In this document: in pieces, positions 54,640 to 63,446 of the stretch
Layout: every line of letters begins with the position of its first letter
Position numbering within the stretch: the first letter of the stretch is position 1
NCBI GenBank assembly: GCA_905116865.2
Contig: CAJHNH020002463.1
Coordinates: forward strand, 1 to 64,000
Reading direction: 5' to 3'
Length of the DNA stretch: 64,000 bases
DNA from: Candidula unifasciata
Taxonomy: Eukaryota; Mollusca; Gastropoda; Stylommatophora; Geomitridae
The notes under the pieces: generated by a model
What the model was told of the DNA's origin: nothing
The model's database searches: none
What the model saw: the letters and a program-made list of their open reading frames with translations, nothing else
Position numbers and translations under genes: made by a program

Positions 54640-55019
54640 TGCTTAGACGTAAAGCATCGCAGAGAAGAGTTAAATGTAGTTTTCTGTCTCTCGCTAGTTG
54701 CATAGCTTATGTTAATATTATATAGCGTTTCTAAAGTATCTATGTTTCCCCACACCCCCCTTCAATCTCTTTCTCGATCGGCCTCTTGCCTGTTCTATTG
54801 TAGCAAGTTCTAGCTGATGGATGACAACACCATTTTGATTATTTGATGCTCTATGAAATGTTTTACCAATTATCTCTTCTTCTTATGTAGAACATATGCG
54901 TTTAATTAATCGCCCCCCCCCCCCCCCGATACATTGTGTGTGTTTATGGCCGCCGGAAGGTCACCGCAGTCACTCGACTTACCAGGGTAACTTCAAATTT
55001 ACAATTTATTGCCAGGCAT
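54640..55019. other. No gene; poly-C at 54912-54927
   Basis: Separates two parts of the 31-bp minisatellite; nothing coding seen. Confidence 0.5.
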
Positions 55020-55107
55020 AATTAAATATTTTAACGGAATTACCTCTGGACACTGTCTTGTAATGCTAGGTCACTTTGTGGCAATATTTTGTAACACTAA
55101 GGGATTT
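55020..55107. repeat. Resumption of the ~31-bp minisatellite
   Basis: 'TCTGGACACTGTCTTGTAAT', 'GCTAGGTCACTTTGTGGCAA', 'TATTTTGTAACACTAAGG' continue the units of 53600-54235 after a gap of about 780 bp. Confidence 0.55.
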
Positions 55108-55290
55108 GGTTTGGTTTAAACAAAGGATCAACACCGTGGCACAAGGGCACTAACCCATAAGTGCTTCTTTCTACTTCTAACTCAAGTCGGAGTCCAATAA
55201 ATCTCAGCGCAGTGAACGAACTACGTAGCACCGGCGAGGATCCTTAAATACTTTAGGGGTTGGTTTGAGAACTTCCTTTAAAAGATTCGC
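55108..55290 (-). repeat. SINE-D 3' half (reverse)
   Basis: Minus strand: 'TATTTAAGGATCCTCGCCGG', 'TTATTGGACTCCGACTTGAG', 'TTAGTGCCCTTGTGCCACGG', 'TGTTGATCCTTTGTTTAAAC'. Confidence 0.65.
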
Positions 55291-55309
55291 GACCAAGTTG
55301 GTCAACTAT

Positions 55310-55385
55310 GTTGGCGTCTGTGGCTTAGGCGTTGCGAACTCGCTTTGTAATTCGGGACTGTCGGATTCGATCCCAACTTTTGTAT
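55310..55385 (+). repeat. SINE head fragment (A/B type)
   Basis: 'TTGGCGTCTGTGGCTTAGGC' (A-box TGGCTTAGGCGTTG) and 'GACTGTCGGATTCGATCCCA' (B-box GGATTCGATCC). The body is absent. Confidence 0.7.
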
Positions 55386-55726
55386 GACAAAAAAGGGAAC
55401 TTGAAGAGTCATTATTCAAGTTTTAAATAATAGTAATAATAATTTTTAAAAAAATGTTCTGAACGGCAAATAATTAAAGTCATACATACATTTGAAACCA
55501 TATCAAATGTTTGAAAACACACTTTTAGAGACTGTTATGCATGGGTAGAGGGGCTGCATACCCTCCTAACAAAATTGTTGGGGTGGGGGGAGAAAGGGGG
55601 GGGGGGGGGCTTTAAATATTTTGCTGTTGAAAGGGGGAGAAGGTCTCACGAGTCGGGCATGTCCCGGCGTCTATGCGTGTTACTATTCTTTGCTTCTAAT
55701 AAGTAAAAAGTAAGATACAGAAAAAG

Positions 55727-55895
55727 GTCCCTTTTCCACGCCTCTAGTCGTAAAGGGCATATAAGGCTAAACCTATTTTTTATAGACCAATTGGCACAAG
55801 ATGGATAATGTGGTCAGCATCACGCCGGTGGCCTTTACTTCCGGGACTGCACCCGGTACCCACTCAAGGCTGGGTCGACCTGAGAGTCAAGGCTT
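55727..55895 (-). repeat. SINE-C (reverse)
   Basis: Minus strand: 'TTGACTCTCAGGTCGACCCA', 'GCCTTGAGTGGGTACCGGG', 'TGCAGTCCCGGAAGTAAAGG', 'CGGCGTGATGCTGACCACAT', 'AATTGGTCTATAAAAAATAG', 'GCGTGGAAAAGGGACC'. Confidence 0.85.
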
Positions 55896-55899
55896 CTGC

Positions 55900-56439
55900 T
55901 AATGGTCACGCTAAAAGACAGAAACACAATTATAATATTACCTGAAAGTAATATTATATAATAATGAAGTGTCAGCCAGCAGCGTTCTTGCAACTGGCTA
56001 CGTAAACAGTTGCATTAAGGGATACTCTTCTAGTTTTTATGAATGGCATGTCTCATTAACAAATGCTTGTCCTAGATTCTACAAAGTCAGGATACACCAA
56101 TCTATTTTTACAAGCCAATGAGAATATGTTGTTTTGCAGGAGGTTACATTTCGTTAAAACGTTGTGCCTTTACACCATGTGCCCCACCATGTAGCACTGG
56201 AGGGGTCTTGGGCCTGAGTGTTTAAGGCCAATGACTAGTGCGATGCTCTGCTCCTGGAGTCTCAGGCTCCTGGGGAAGATAGTGGGATGGGAGAGGGGGG
56301 GGGGGGTGTTGCAGAACAGACCCACTACCCTCTTACTAATCATATCGTAAGAGACCACTTATTAGGGGTTTGCTGAAATCGGATGTGTTTGAACAAAAGG
56401 GGTAGATATTAATGCTTATCTGTGAATCACAAAATGACA
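55900..56439. other. No gene recognised
   Basis: Poly-G at 56294-56308. A tRNA-Leu-like stretch near 56205-56280 lacks pairing stems on inspection. Confidence 0.4.
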
Positions 56440-56735
56440 ACCGTCCTTTTAGGGTCTTAAAGCAGCAGCAAAGGAAGCATAAAAAGAAAAAGAAGAAGAA
56501 GACGAAGAAGAAGAAGAAGAAAAAGAGCCTCGCTACCTAATGTCCCACAGGGGAAAAGATCTCGTGGAAGACCAAGGGAAACCCTACGTAGAACTATTAT
56601 CAGGGAAGGCTCGCTCATGGGCCACTCAAACATCCAAGACCTACAGCAGATTGCAACAAACCGCCATGCATGGAGAGTCATGACCTCTGCCCTATGTGCC
56701 GCACTCGACACAAGAGGAAAGACTAACTAACTAAC
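56440..56735 (+). mobile_element. Non-LTR retrotransposon C-terminal tail
   Basis: Plus strand, across frames: 'PTGEKISWKTKGN' / 'SRGRPRETLRRT', 'REGSLMGHSNIQDLQQIATN', 'RHAWRVMTSALCAALDTRGK'. The final R-x-A-W-R ...A LCA.L is a common terminal signature. A GAAGAAGAAG run (56484-56525) lies at its 5' side. Confidence 0.7.
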
Positions 56736-57039
56736 CTAATGTCCCAAACATACCTGTAGAGACACATATTGAGGGCCGTATTTAGGATCTCTGACGTCCC
56801 TTTGCAGTCATTTATATTAAGCCACACTTTGGCGGGGCTATTGCCATACCACTTTAATGTCATAACGCTAATTTAATGAGGGTTTTATGATAGAAGCAAT
56901 AAACATATTTACATTTTATTACTTTTTGCTATACTTTGCAACTCCCCGCTCCCCACTCTCTCCCCAAGATAAATGCCATCACGTGCACATGAAATCTCCA
57001 TCTACTTCTCCTTCTTCACATCATCATTGATTTGATTTT

Positions 57040-57360
57040 GGTTTGAACAACGGATCAACATCATGGCACACGGGTAGTAACCCACAAGTGCTCCTTTCTT
57101 TCTTCTAACTCAAGTCTGAGTCCGAAGAAGCTGAACACAATGCACAGGCACTATAGCATCGGGAGGATCCTGAAAAACTTTGGGTAGACTCCCACCTCCA
57201 AATGTTTGCCCGGACAGCGCCGTTGGGTTACTCTTTTTGATTTCCAACCGCCAAGGGATTTTTTACGTGCGCAACAATGCACACGGGCGTCCGATCTCAT
57301 TACCCAAAGACCAGGAGGAATTAATATAAGTCCAAGTCTGTACCACTTGAGGAGTCGAGG
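57040..57360 (-). repeat. SINE-D (reverse)
   Basis: Minus strand: 'TTTGGGTAATGAGATCGGAC', 'GCACGTAAAAAATCCCTTGG', 'TCCTCCCGATGCTATAGTGC', 'GAAGAAAGAAAGGAGCACTT', 'CATGATGTTGATCCGTTGTT'. Head missing. About 390 bp upstream of the first visible exon of the cytokine-like gene. Confidence 0.75.
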
Positions 57361-57746
57361 AAGATAACATGTCCTGCTTTTTGCTTTTCTGGCAGCCTGG
57401 ACCACAGACACATCGTACTGTGGTAGACTTTCTCTGGTGTTATCTCCCCTCTTGTTCTTGGCCTACTCGGTGCTCTATGGCCTACTTCTCTTTTCATGTA
57501 TGTCCTATTTGGTCTGGTGTAAAAGGCATTATCTCTTATTGAGCAAACTATTTGATTTACTCTCTTTGTATGCAATTTATAATTGGTTCTGTGAAGACTT
57601 GGTCTCTTTTCGCCTCATTCCCAGTTTGATCTTTAAGGTCATTTCTACTGGCCATTTTGCCCATGCCAAAATGAGGCCCTGGAGATTCTACTATATTGTA
57701 AAAACGGCAGAAAATAATATTTGTTTCTTTGTTTAAATCTTCACAG

Positions 57747-57955
57747 AACTAGCTCAAGTGGTCGTGTTTACTCTGGCATTGACAGCCGTAGTTCAGAGTT
57801 CAGTAATCAGAAGAAGCACAATAGAGAACCCTTGTCAGATGGACTCTTCAAACACAGCAAATGGAACTTATCTAAGCCTCGAGAAGCAAGTCAACTACAC
57901 AATAAAAGCGGCCCGGACAGCAAACCAGATGTGTGAGTCTGTGAAAGCAACTTTG
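57747..57955 (+). CDS. Exon 2 of a secreted, putative four-helix-bundle (cytokine-like) protein
   Basis: Bounded by an acceptor (TTTAAATCTTCACAG to 57746) and a donor (GTAGGT from 57956). It starts with two bases of a split codon, so the upstream intron is phase 1 and an unseen first exon carries the ATG. Numbering from the first whole codon: residues 1-18 (LAQVVVFTLALTAVVQSS) are the hydrophobic core of a signal peptide, followed by VIRR. Cys29, sequons N38-G-T and N49-Y-T, and a long amphipathic helix from about residue 42 (LSLEKQVNYTIKAARTANQM, then CESVKATL) with Cys62 follow. It ends on a complete codon (phase 0). The candidate helix A continues into exon 3. Joined exons give 229 visible residues, all-helical in character, with four Cys and four sequons. 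Class-I helical cytokines of the IL-6/LIF type show a similar layout; this is inference from architecture only. Confidence 0.7.
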
Positions 57956-58029
57956 GTAGGTCTAATTTCATTTCCACTTGTTATTATTTTTGTTTTTACT
58001 GACTTATTGTGTCTTTTCTGTGTCTTTGT

Positions 58030-58043
58030 ACCCGACCACACAC

Positions 58044-58080
<37 letters not shown>
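58030..58080. repeat. (CA)n microsatellite in intron 2
   Basis: About 20 CA units. Confidence 0.95.
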
Positions 58081-58081
<1 letters not shown>

Positions 58082-58099
58082 TCTACGATCGCAGCCTTG

Positions 58100-58497
58100 A
58101 AGAGGTTCGAGGTTTGAACAATGGATCAACATCATGGCACACGGGTGGTAACCCATAAGTGCTCCATTCTACTTCTAACTCAAGTCTGAGTCCGAAGAAG
58201 CTCAGCGCAGTGAACGGGCTCCGTGGCACCGGCGATGATCCTGAAAAATTTGGGTAGATTTTTAGCTCCAAATTTTGCCCGGTCAGCGTCGTTAGGCTAT
58301 ACTTTTTGATTTCCAACTGCCAAGGAGTTTTTTTACGTGCACAAAAATACACACAGGCGTCCGATCTCACTACCCAGAGACCAGGGGAAATGTGTAGGTC
58401 CACTTGAACAGAAAAAACCCTAGCTTTCGCCAGGGCTCAAACCCAGGACCTCTAGCACTCGAGGTGGATACACCTCGAGACCAAGCAACCCCCTAGC
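58100..58497 (-). repeat. SINE-D, near full length (reverse), in intron 2
   Basis: The minus strand runs from 'GGGTTGCTTGGTCTCGAGGT', with B-box derivative 'GGGTTTGAGCCC', through 'GTGAGATCGGACGCCTGTGT' and 'TTCAGGATCATCGCCGGTGC', to 'CATGATGTTGATCCATTGTT' and 'CAAACCTCGAACCTC'. Confidence 0.85.
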
Positions 58498-58499
58498 CT

Positions 58500-59369
58500 T
58501 AAAGATTGACGCTCAATGACTCAAATAGCTACTTTTATGATGCACCCAACATCCCTTGTTTCGGGGGAAAAAAAGGGGGGGGGGGGCGTAGAGCAGTTGA
58601 AACTTATTGCAATTGTACTTGTACTATTTAACAGTTTTTGCCCCCGTTTAATTAAAAATTAAAATTTAAGTCATAAAACAAAATAGAACTGCCAGCTTAA
58701 AGCACAGAATAATCTCCGTTGTGCCTTGTCCAACATCTGACCAAAAACAGCAGATATCATCAAGACGAGACAGTATCAACCACATCACTGATATTTGGAT
58801 ACTAAATTACGAGTAGTTTCAATGGACACTGTTTTTTGTGTGAATGGTTTTCTGCCTTTTCTTAATAGCGCTGATTTGTCATATTTGTAGTCACTTTTGT
58901 GTAAATTTGGGGAGGGGTGGGGGTGAGTGCCAAATTTAAAAGGGGCGCCACCTAAAACACTTTGAAAAGTACAGCTTTACTAAACATTGTGACTAGATAT
59001 ACGCCTGCCGACCCTAAAATACTGGGTTCAAATCAGTATTAAGACTGATTTCTTTTTCCATAACTGACCTATAGCTCACCGGTCGACTAAACCTAAAATG
59101 GATACTAGGATGTTTCATGGGTAGTGAAGGTGGCTATACTGTCGACAGCCTTACCTGTCAGTCAGTGGCCGACTAGTATACGGTATTTCCGATGCACCAT
59201 TGATATTCTTTTTCTTTCTTTGCTTTATCAGAAATATATTACCTACATCTGCAATGTAGTCCCTGGTATGAACTTGTCTTTTTTTTTAAATTCACTCAGT
59301 GACCCGTATTTTTCAGCTACCACCGATGTTTCTCTTGACCAAAATTTTTGCCTTGATGTGTGGTAGTTA
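58500..59369. other. Intron 2 sequence; degraded SINE-C at about 59030-59180
   Basis: Poly-G at 58577-58587. 'CACCGGTCGACTAAACCTAA', 'AATGGATACTAGGATG', 'GTAGTGAAGGTGGCTATACT' follow the SINE-C order but are badly decayed. No exon with splice support was seen. Confidence 0.4.
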
Positions 59370-59545
59370 TCCCAACTGCGGGCCATGCGCCTTGCGTTGG
59401 TTTCGACTGCGGTATCAAGAAAGCTGACGGTCCAGAAAGCAATGAAAAACTACTGGACGTAAATTTGCCTAGAAAAACCACACAACAGCCAGGGGCTGTT
59501 GGGGTTGGTTCTGCAACGTCCTGTAAAGGATACGCAACTAACCTC
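59370..59545 (+). repeat. SINE-A body, head missing, in intron 2
   Basis: 'CTGCGGGCCATGCGCCTTGC' to 'GCAACGTCCTGTAAAGGATA', 'CGCAACTAACCTC'. Its body is close to that of the copy at 51035. Confidence 0.85.
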
Positions 59546-59700
59546 AATGTGGTAGTTAGGACAGTCTTTGAGCAAGTGATCTGTTGCCTCAGTTGCCAGT
59601 CCACATATGCACATGGCTGATATAAACTGGTGCTAAACAGAGCATAACATGTGGCTAGACAGTTTATCGGAGTGAATAGAAAAGACATGAGGACCAAACG
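59546..59700 (-). mobile_element. Possible non-LTR zinc-tail fragment
   Basis: The minus strand around 59640-59550 contains 'TATATCAGCCATGTGCATAT' and 'GTGGACTGGCAACTGAGGCA', similar to the Cys-rich tail region of the element at 3314 ('VSAMCTCG', coded there by 'ATCAGCCATGTGCACCTG'). Short and uncertain. Confidence 0.3.
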
Positions 59701-59880
59701 CAACCGAACACGTTTCGACTAAAGTCTTTACCAACAAAGTACTAAATAAAACACACACTGTGGTTGGAAAGCTAGATGGACAAGACAACAGAGCTTTTAA
59801 ATTCTAAACAACCGAGGTCAACATAGATCATAGAAATAGGTAATGAGGAAGAAGTATAAATGGGATTGTTTATTGTTAGA

Positions 59881-60115
59881 GCCGCAATGGTTTAGCGGAT
59901 AGACGCTAACCTTATGGATCGGAAAGTCGTTGGTTCTGGTCCTGGGGGAGCTGGACTTCCAAAAATGACCCTAGTTTCCAGGTCGACGTAGTCTTGAGTG
60001 GGTACCAGGTATAGTCTTGGAAAGTAAAAGTGGCAGGCTTGTTGACCACATTACCCACCGAGTGCTGATTGATCTAGAGAATATAGGTCTAGCGCTGTAT
60101 TCACAATACAGGGAA
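59881..60115 (+). repeat. SINE-C, full length, in intron 2
   Basis: The head 'GCCGCAATGGTTTAGCGGAT' has a B-box derivative 'TTGGTTCTGGTCC'. The body 'TCCAGGTCGACGTAGTCTTG', 'GTCTTGGAAAGTAAAAGTGG', 'GTTGACCACATTACCCACCG', 'TGATTGATCTAGAGAATATA' follows. A GAAGTCGAAGAAGAGG tail lies near 60128. Confidence 0.8.
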
Positions 60116-60348
60116 GGGGGTGGGGGCGAAGTCGAAGAAGAGGATGGCAAAGAAGAACCTGGGATGACAACATCAAGAAATGGACAGGACTAAGTTATCA
60201 TACACTTATTCTTTAAGCGGAAGACGGAGAAAGATGACAGGTTTTATTTGCTAGTGCTTCCATCGATACACCTCCAGGACCCTAATGGGTCAAGGGTTCT
60301 GTTATGTTTCCTTGTAACAAGCGTGTTTTGTATCTCTCTTATTCCCAG

Positions 60349-60453
60349 CGAAATTATCTCACAGTTGCGGAAATATCGGCTCTAGACGGAACACAGATAA
60401 ACATCACAGGGTTAACAGCAGACTACTCCAGTACCAGCATAGACCAGGCTAAT
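60349..60453 (+). CDS. Exon 3 of the putative cytokine-like protein
   Basis: Acceptor CTCTCTTATTCCCAG ends at 60348; donor GTAAGC starts at 60454. Exactly 35 codons, phase 0 on both sides. Residues 70-104: RNYLTVAEISALDG finishes the first helix. TQINITGL contains the third sequon (N87-I-T). TADYSSTSIDQAN leads into the second helix, continued in exon 4. A (GT)n microsatellite (60484-60561) starts 30 bp into the intron. The phase-0 join after 'ESVKATL' falls near the end of candidate helix A, and the second join falls just inside candidate helix B. Intron 2 is 2393 bp, intron 3 is 2615 bp. Confidence 0.7.
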
Positions 60454-60483
60454 GTAAGCTGTGTCATGTTTTATCTTCTCATC

Positions 60484-60513
60484 GTGTGTGTGTGTATGAG
60501 TATGTGTGAGCGC

Positions 60514-60561
<48 letters not shown>
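60484..60561. repeat. (GT)n microsatellite in intron 3
   Basis: Interrupted GT repeats near the donor of intron 3. Further (CA)n blocks at 60690-60735 and 60815-60845. Confidence 0.95.
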
Positions 60562-60563
<2 letters not shown>

Positions 60564-60697
60564 AAGTTCTTAATGTTCATAAAACTTCAAGTTATGTGTA
60601 CAATATTTTTTTTTTTTACAAATTTACAAATGTTTTATAAATTTTCTCCACACAAAAACTGACTCTCACATATATACACACGTGTGTGCACACACAG

Positions 60698-60731
<34 letters not shown>

Positions 60732-60813
60732 ACATGACTCCATCCATGATTAGAATACATAAGAGAACGAACTTGATTAATAGATTGCGAAATCTGTGTC
60801 ACCACACACAGCA

Positions 60814-60845
<32 letters not shown>

Positions 60846-60964
60846 TAAATATCAGGAAATGTCGTGGGAAATAAAAGCGGCATATTGACGATTGGGTGCT
60901 AATTGCTTTGTAAAGTAACCTGACTCAAGCTCCATTTGGCAAATGCGACACATGGCTTGAAAAG

Positions 60965-60970
60965 GGTATT

Positions 60971-61056
<86 letters not shown>
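60965..61056. repeat. (TA)n microsatellite
   Basis: About 43 TA units immediately before a SINE-B. Confidence 0.97.
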
Positions 61057-61057
<1 letters not shown>

Positions 61058-61322
61058 CGGCGTCCGTGGCTAAGGCGTTGCGAGTCCGACTCGTAAGCCA
61101 GCATACCGCGATTGAAACCCATTGCAGGCTGTCGTGGTATGGGGACGTCGCAGGTCGACCCAGCCTAAAATGGGTACCAGGATGAGCTGTCCTGGGAAAG
61201 TAAAGACAGCCGGCGTAATGCTGACCACATTACCCACAGAGTGCTGATGGTCTGTAAAAATATGGGACGCTCTGCCCATATGCCCGATGCGCCGAGAGGC
61301 GTGAAAAGGGATCTTTACCTTA
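61057..61322 (+). repeat. SINE-B, full length with tRNA-like head
   Basis: The head 'GCGGCGTCCGTGGCTAAGGC' (A-box TGGCTAAGGCGTTG) is followed by a B-box derivative 'GCGATTGAAACCC' and the full body to 'GCGTGAAAAGGGATCTTTAC'. The reference copy for SINE-B. Confidence 0.9.
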
Positions 61323-61720
61323 TATATCTGCCAGGACATGAACGGTATCCCGAGTTGATCCGTAAAACCGGCCTGCGACCGGACATCGTTATCCATTCTG
61401 CGCAAAAACGGCAGCTCATCCTGATTGAGTTGACGGTCCCATTTGAGTCGCGGATGGAGGAGAATCATTTGTACAAGCTCGAGAAGTACAGTGATTTAGC
61501 AGCCGGTTTGAGGAGAAACGAAGCTTACACGGTACGGGTATTTGCCGTCGAAGTGGGAGCGAGAGGCCTCGTTTCCACTTCGCTCTACAATGTGGTTAAA
61601 GAACTAGGATCGCGCGGTAATGAACGGAAACGAACACTTAAAAAACTGGGAGAGGTTGCCGAAAGGGCCTCTAGCTGGCTGTGGACGCAGCGCAACAACG
61701 TAGGGGACGGGCCTCGGTGA
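61323..61720 (+). mobile_element. Retroelement C-terminal endonuclease-like ORF fragment, frame intact
   Basis: An uninterrupted frame of about 130 codons beginning at the SINE-B 3' end. It has 'GLRPDIVIHSAQKRQLILIE', 'LTVPFESRMEENHLYKLEKY', 'FAVEVGARGLVSTSLYNVVK', 'ELGSRGNERKRTLKKLGEVA' and 'ERASSWLWTQRNN', then the stop TGA at 61718. The R-P-D-I/M-V ... I-E-L-T-V-P-(F/W)-E ... E-V-G-.-R-G pattern is widespread at the C-terminus of RT-containing elements in marine invertebrates and lancelets. The spacing PD-x(n)-E-x-T suggests a relative of PD-(D/E)xK nucleases, but the lysine is absent from the usual place, so catalysis is doubtful. Inside intron 3 of the cytokine-like gene, same strand. 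Not a host gene. Confidence 0.7.
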
Positions 61721-62544
61721 GCTGGTCCGGGTGTCTAGCGGAAAGGAGTTTCTCATCCCTTTGAAAGTCCATCGTGTACGAATTGTCTGCCAGTGTCCCT
61801 CTGCCAACTGCTAATAAAAGTCCAACATGTGTCCGGTAAACCAAAGTAAGCTTGTCGCTCGGTCGTCCAGGCATGCGGACTGTTCTAATTACGCTGCCGT
61901 GGCGGCTTCTTATCTCACAGTACCTCCTTCGAAACCACTAAGTCGTTTTGTCTCTGGCCGAAATAATAACACCATCCGGTAATTCTGTGCAGCGGGGAAG
62001 CAGCCCTGAGCTTCATGAACTCAGGTGGGCCCACCTCCGAATACGTTTAGGAATCGTGGGCCGAAACGTGTGTCGAAAGAGGATAATTTCTACTGTTGAC
62101 TGTAGATCCCCGCTGTACTTGCTCCCTGTGAGTTTATTTTTATCTTATTATATATATATATGTGTGTGTGTATGAGTGTGTGTGTGTATGAAATGTTTGC
62201 CTGACAACCCATTAGTCATGTGTTCCAATCCCCATTGAAGCCTAGTCTCAAATAGGTTCCAGATACCTGGTATCTTGAGAAGTAAAAGCTAGCAGCGTAG
62301 CTAACAATGGAGCAAGTAACCTTATGTCAGGGAAAAAAAGGGGGGGGGGGGGGTTAAGGCTACCGCGTTCTGCAAATTACCTACTATATGGTTCGCCCTC
62401 AAAAAAGGAGTTTGGCACGTTGTGGTTTACAGCTAGGCAGCTATATATATGTCTCTGTATAAACATATCTGATATATCGACACAGATTCATTCACACTGG
62501 GCTACAGGTTTTGTTGTAATCGTTTAGTGGTGCCCCAAGATAGT
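61721..62544. other. Retroelement 3' flank, then intron 3 sequence
   Basis: 61721-61830 ('GTGTCTAGCGGAAAGGAGTT', 'CTAATAAAAGTCC') is probably the 3' UTR of the retroelement. A degraded SINE-C lies at about 62200-62330. Short TA/GT runs at 62150-62190 and poly-G at 62339-62353. Confidence 0.45.
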
Positions 62545-62755
62545 AAAGACCCCCTTTCTACGCTGTGTGAGGATCGAGCATATGGGAAGAGCACCCATAG
62601 GCCTATGTTTACAGACCAGTAGGCACTAGATGGGTAATATGGTCAGTATTCCGCCGGCCGTCTAAACTTTCCCAAGACATCCATCCTGGTACCAATTTTA
62701 GGCTGGGTCGATATGCGACGACCCATACCATGATAAAAATCCACGCAGCCAGCAG
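62545..62755 (-). repeat. SINE-B (reverse), in intron 3
   Basis: Minus strand: 'TGGATTTTTATCATGGTATG', 'GGTCGTCGCATATCGACCCA', 'GCCTAAAATTGGTACCAGGA', 'GGGAAAGTTTAGACGGCCGG', 'CGGAATACTGACCATATTAC', 'ACTGGTCTGTAAACATAGG'. Confidence 0.8.
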
Positions 62756-63068
62756 TGAATTGGAGCCCCATTATAAATAAGCTATATAAATGTAGGTTTT
62801 AACGTGTTTTCTGAGGTTTGGGTATGTTAGGCTCTCCCATCCTAATCCTATAGACTGCAGTTCTGGAGAAGGGGGGGGGGGACGAGAAACACACATATGA
62901 TTTAAACATACTCCTAAACAGTCGAATTTTACGACATGCCTGTTAGGGGTCTATACTCCCTTTCCTGTTCCCCAGAATGAACTACAAGGAGATGCCGATG
63001 ATGGGTGTGGTTTTCAGATATTGTAGTTCAAAGAAACTCACTGTTAATTTTCACACTTTAAATCTCAG
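62756..63068. other. End of intron 3; repeat E remnant near 62930
   Basis: 'TTTACGACATGCCTGTTAGG' plus 'GGTCTATACTCCCTTTCCTG' matches the 5' part of repeat E as seen reversed at 39900-39945. Poly-G at 62871-62881. It ends in the acceptor CTTTAAATCTCAG at 63068. Confidence 0.45.
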
Positions 63069-63446
63069 GTATTTACTCGAGTTCTGAGGCACAGTGCCCT
63101 GAACATAACAGTCATTTATAAAATCCTTCAAAGGATTGTTGGGAGCGGTAGACTGAGTGGATTCCACCCCATGCTCAGAAATGTTATGACATCGATACTT
63201 GCGGTTAAGTGTAGAGTGACGCTGACGAGTACGATACGAGAGGCAACTTTCACAGCTCAGGAGATGATGGCCGAAGAAGAGATGGTACTTGTTGATTATG
63301 ACTTGTATGTCAGCGCCGAGGGAGCCATGAATTCAGAGTCTCTGCCACAGGACAGGAAGGGTCTGGTTTGTTTAGTGTACTCGATGGCTCGATCCATGCA
63401 GGCATACATGGGTGTCCTGGAAAACGCTCTGCAAGGAGGGAACTAG
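63069..63446 (+). CDS. Terminal exon (exon 4) of the putative cytokine-like protein
   Basis: Starts in phase 0 after the acceptor at 63068; 125 codons, then TAG (63444-63446). Residues 105-128 (VFTRVLRHSALNITVIYKIL, then QRIV) are an amphipathic helix with sequon N116-I-T. After a short GSGRLSG turn, residues 136-165 (FHPMLRNVMTSILAVKCRVT, LTSTIREATF) form a third helix with Cys152. A long acidic loop (166-200, with AEEEMVLVDYDLYVSAEG) precedes the fourth helix RKGLVCLVYSMARSMQAYMG, VLENAL (200-225) with Cys205. Long A-B and C-D connections, a short B-C turn and a Cys-bearing last helix fit the up-up-down-down long-chain cytokine fold. I recognise no specific family, and a different helical secreted protein is possible. 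An ATTAAA polyadenylation variant lies at 63555-63560. Confidence 0.75.
   Translation, partial: VFTRVLRHSALNITVIYKILQRIVGSGRLSGFHPMLRNVMTSILAVKCRVTLTSTIREATFTAQEMMAEEEMVLVDYDLYVSAEGAMNSESLPQDRKGLVCLVYSMARSMQAYMGVLENALQGGN

Noticed and set aside
56205..56280. tRNA-Leu-like sequence
   Set aside because: Some D-arm-like and variable-arm-like similarity but no acceptor pairing or clean B-box.
57667..57710. ATG at 57670 as first exon of the cytokine-like gene
   Set aside because: The nearest donor-like GTAAAA would give phase 0 and an intron of under 60 bp, which does not fit exon 2's phase-1 start.
57437..57736. 99-codon hydrophobic frame just upstream of the cytokine-like exon 2
   Set aside because: Overlaps the polypyrimidine-rich intron end; composition follows T-richness, and no donor joins it to exon 2 in the needed phase.
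61241..61322. Start of the RPD...ELTVP protein inside the SINE
   Set aside because: The frame extends into SINE-B by chance; family similarity begins only after the SINE end.
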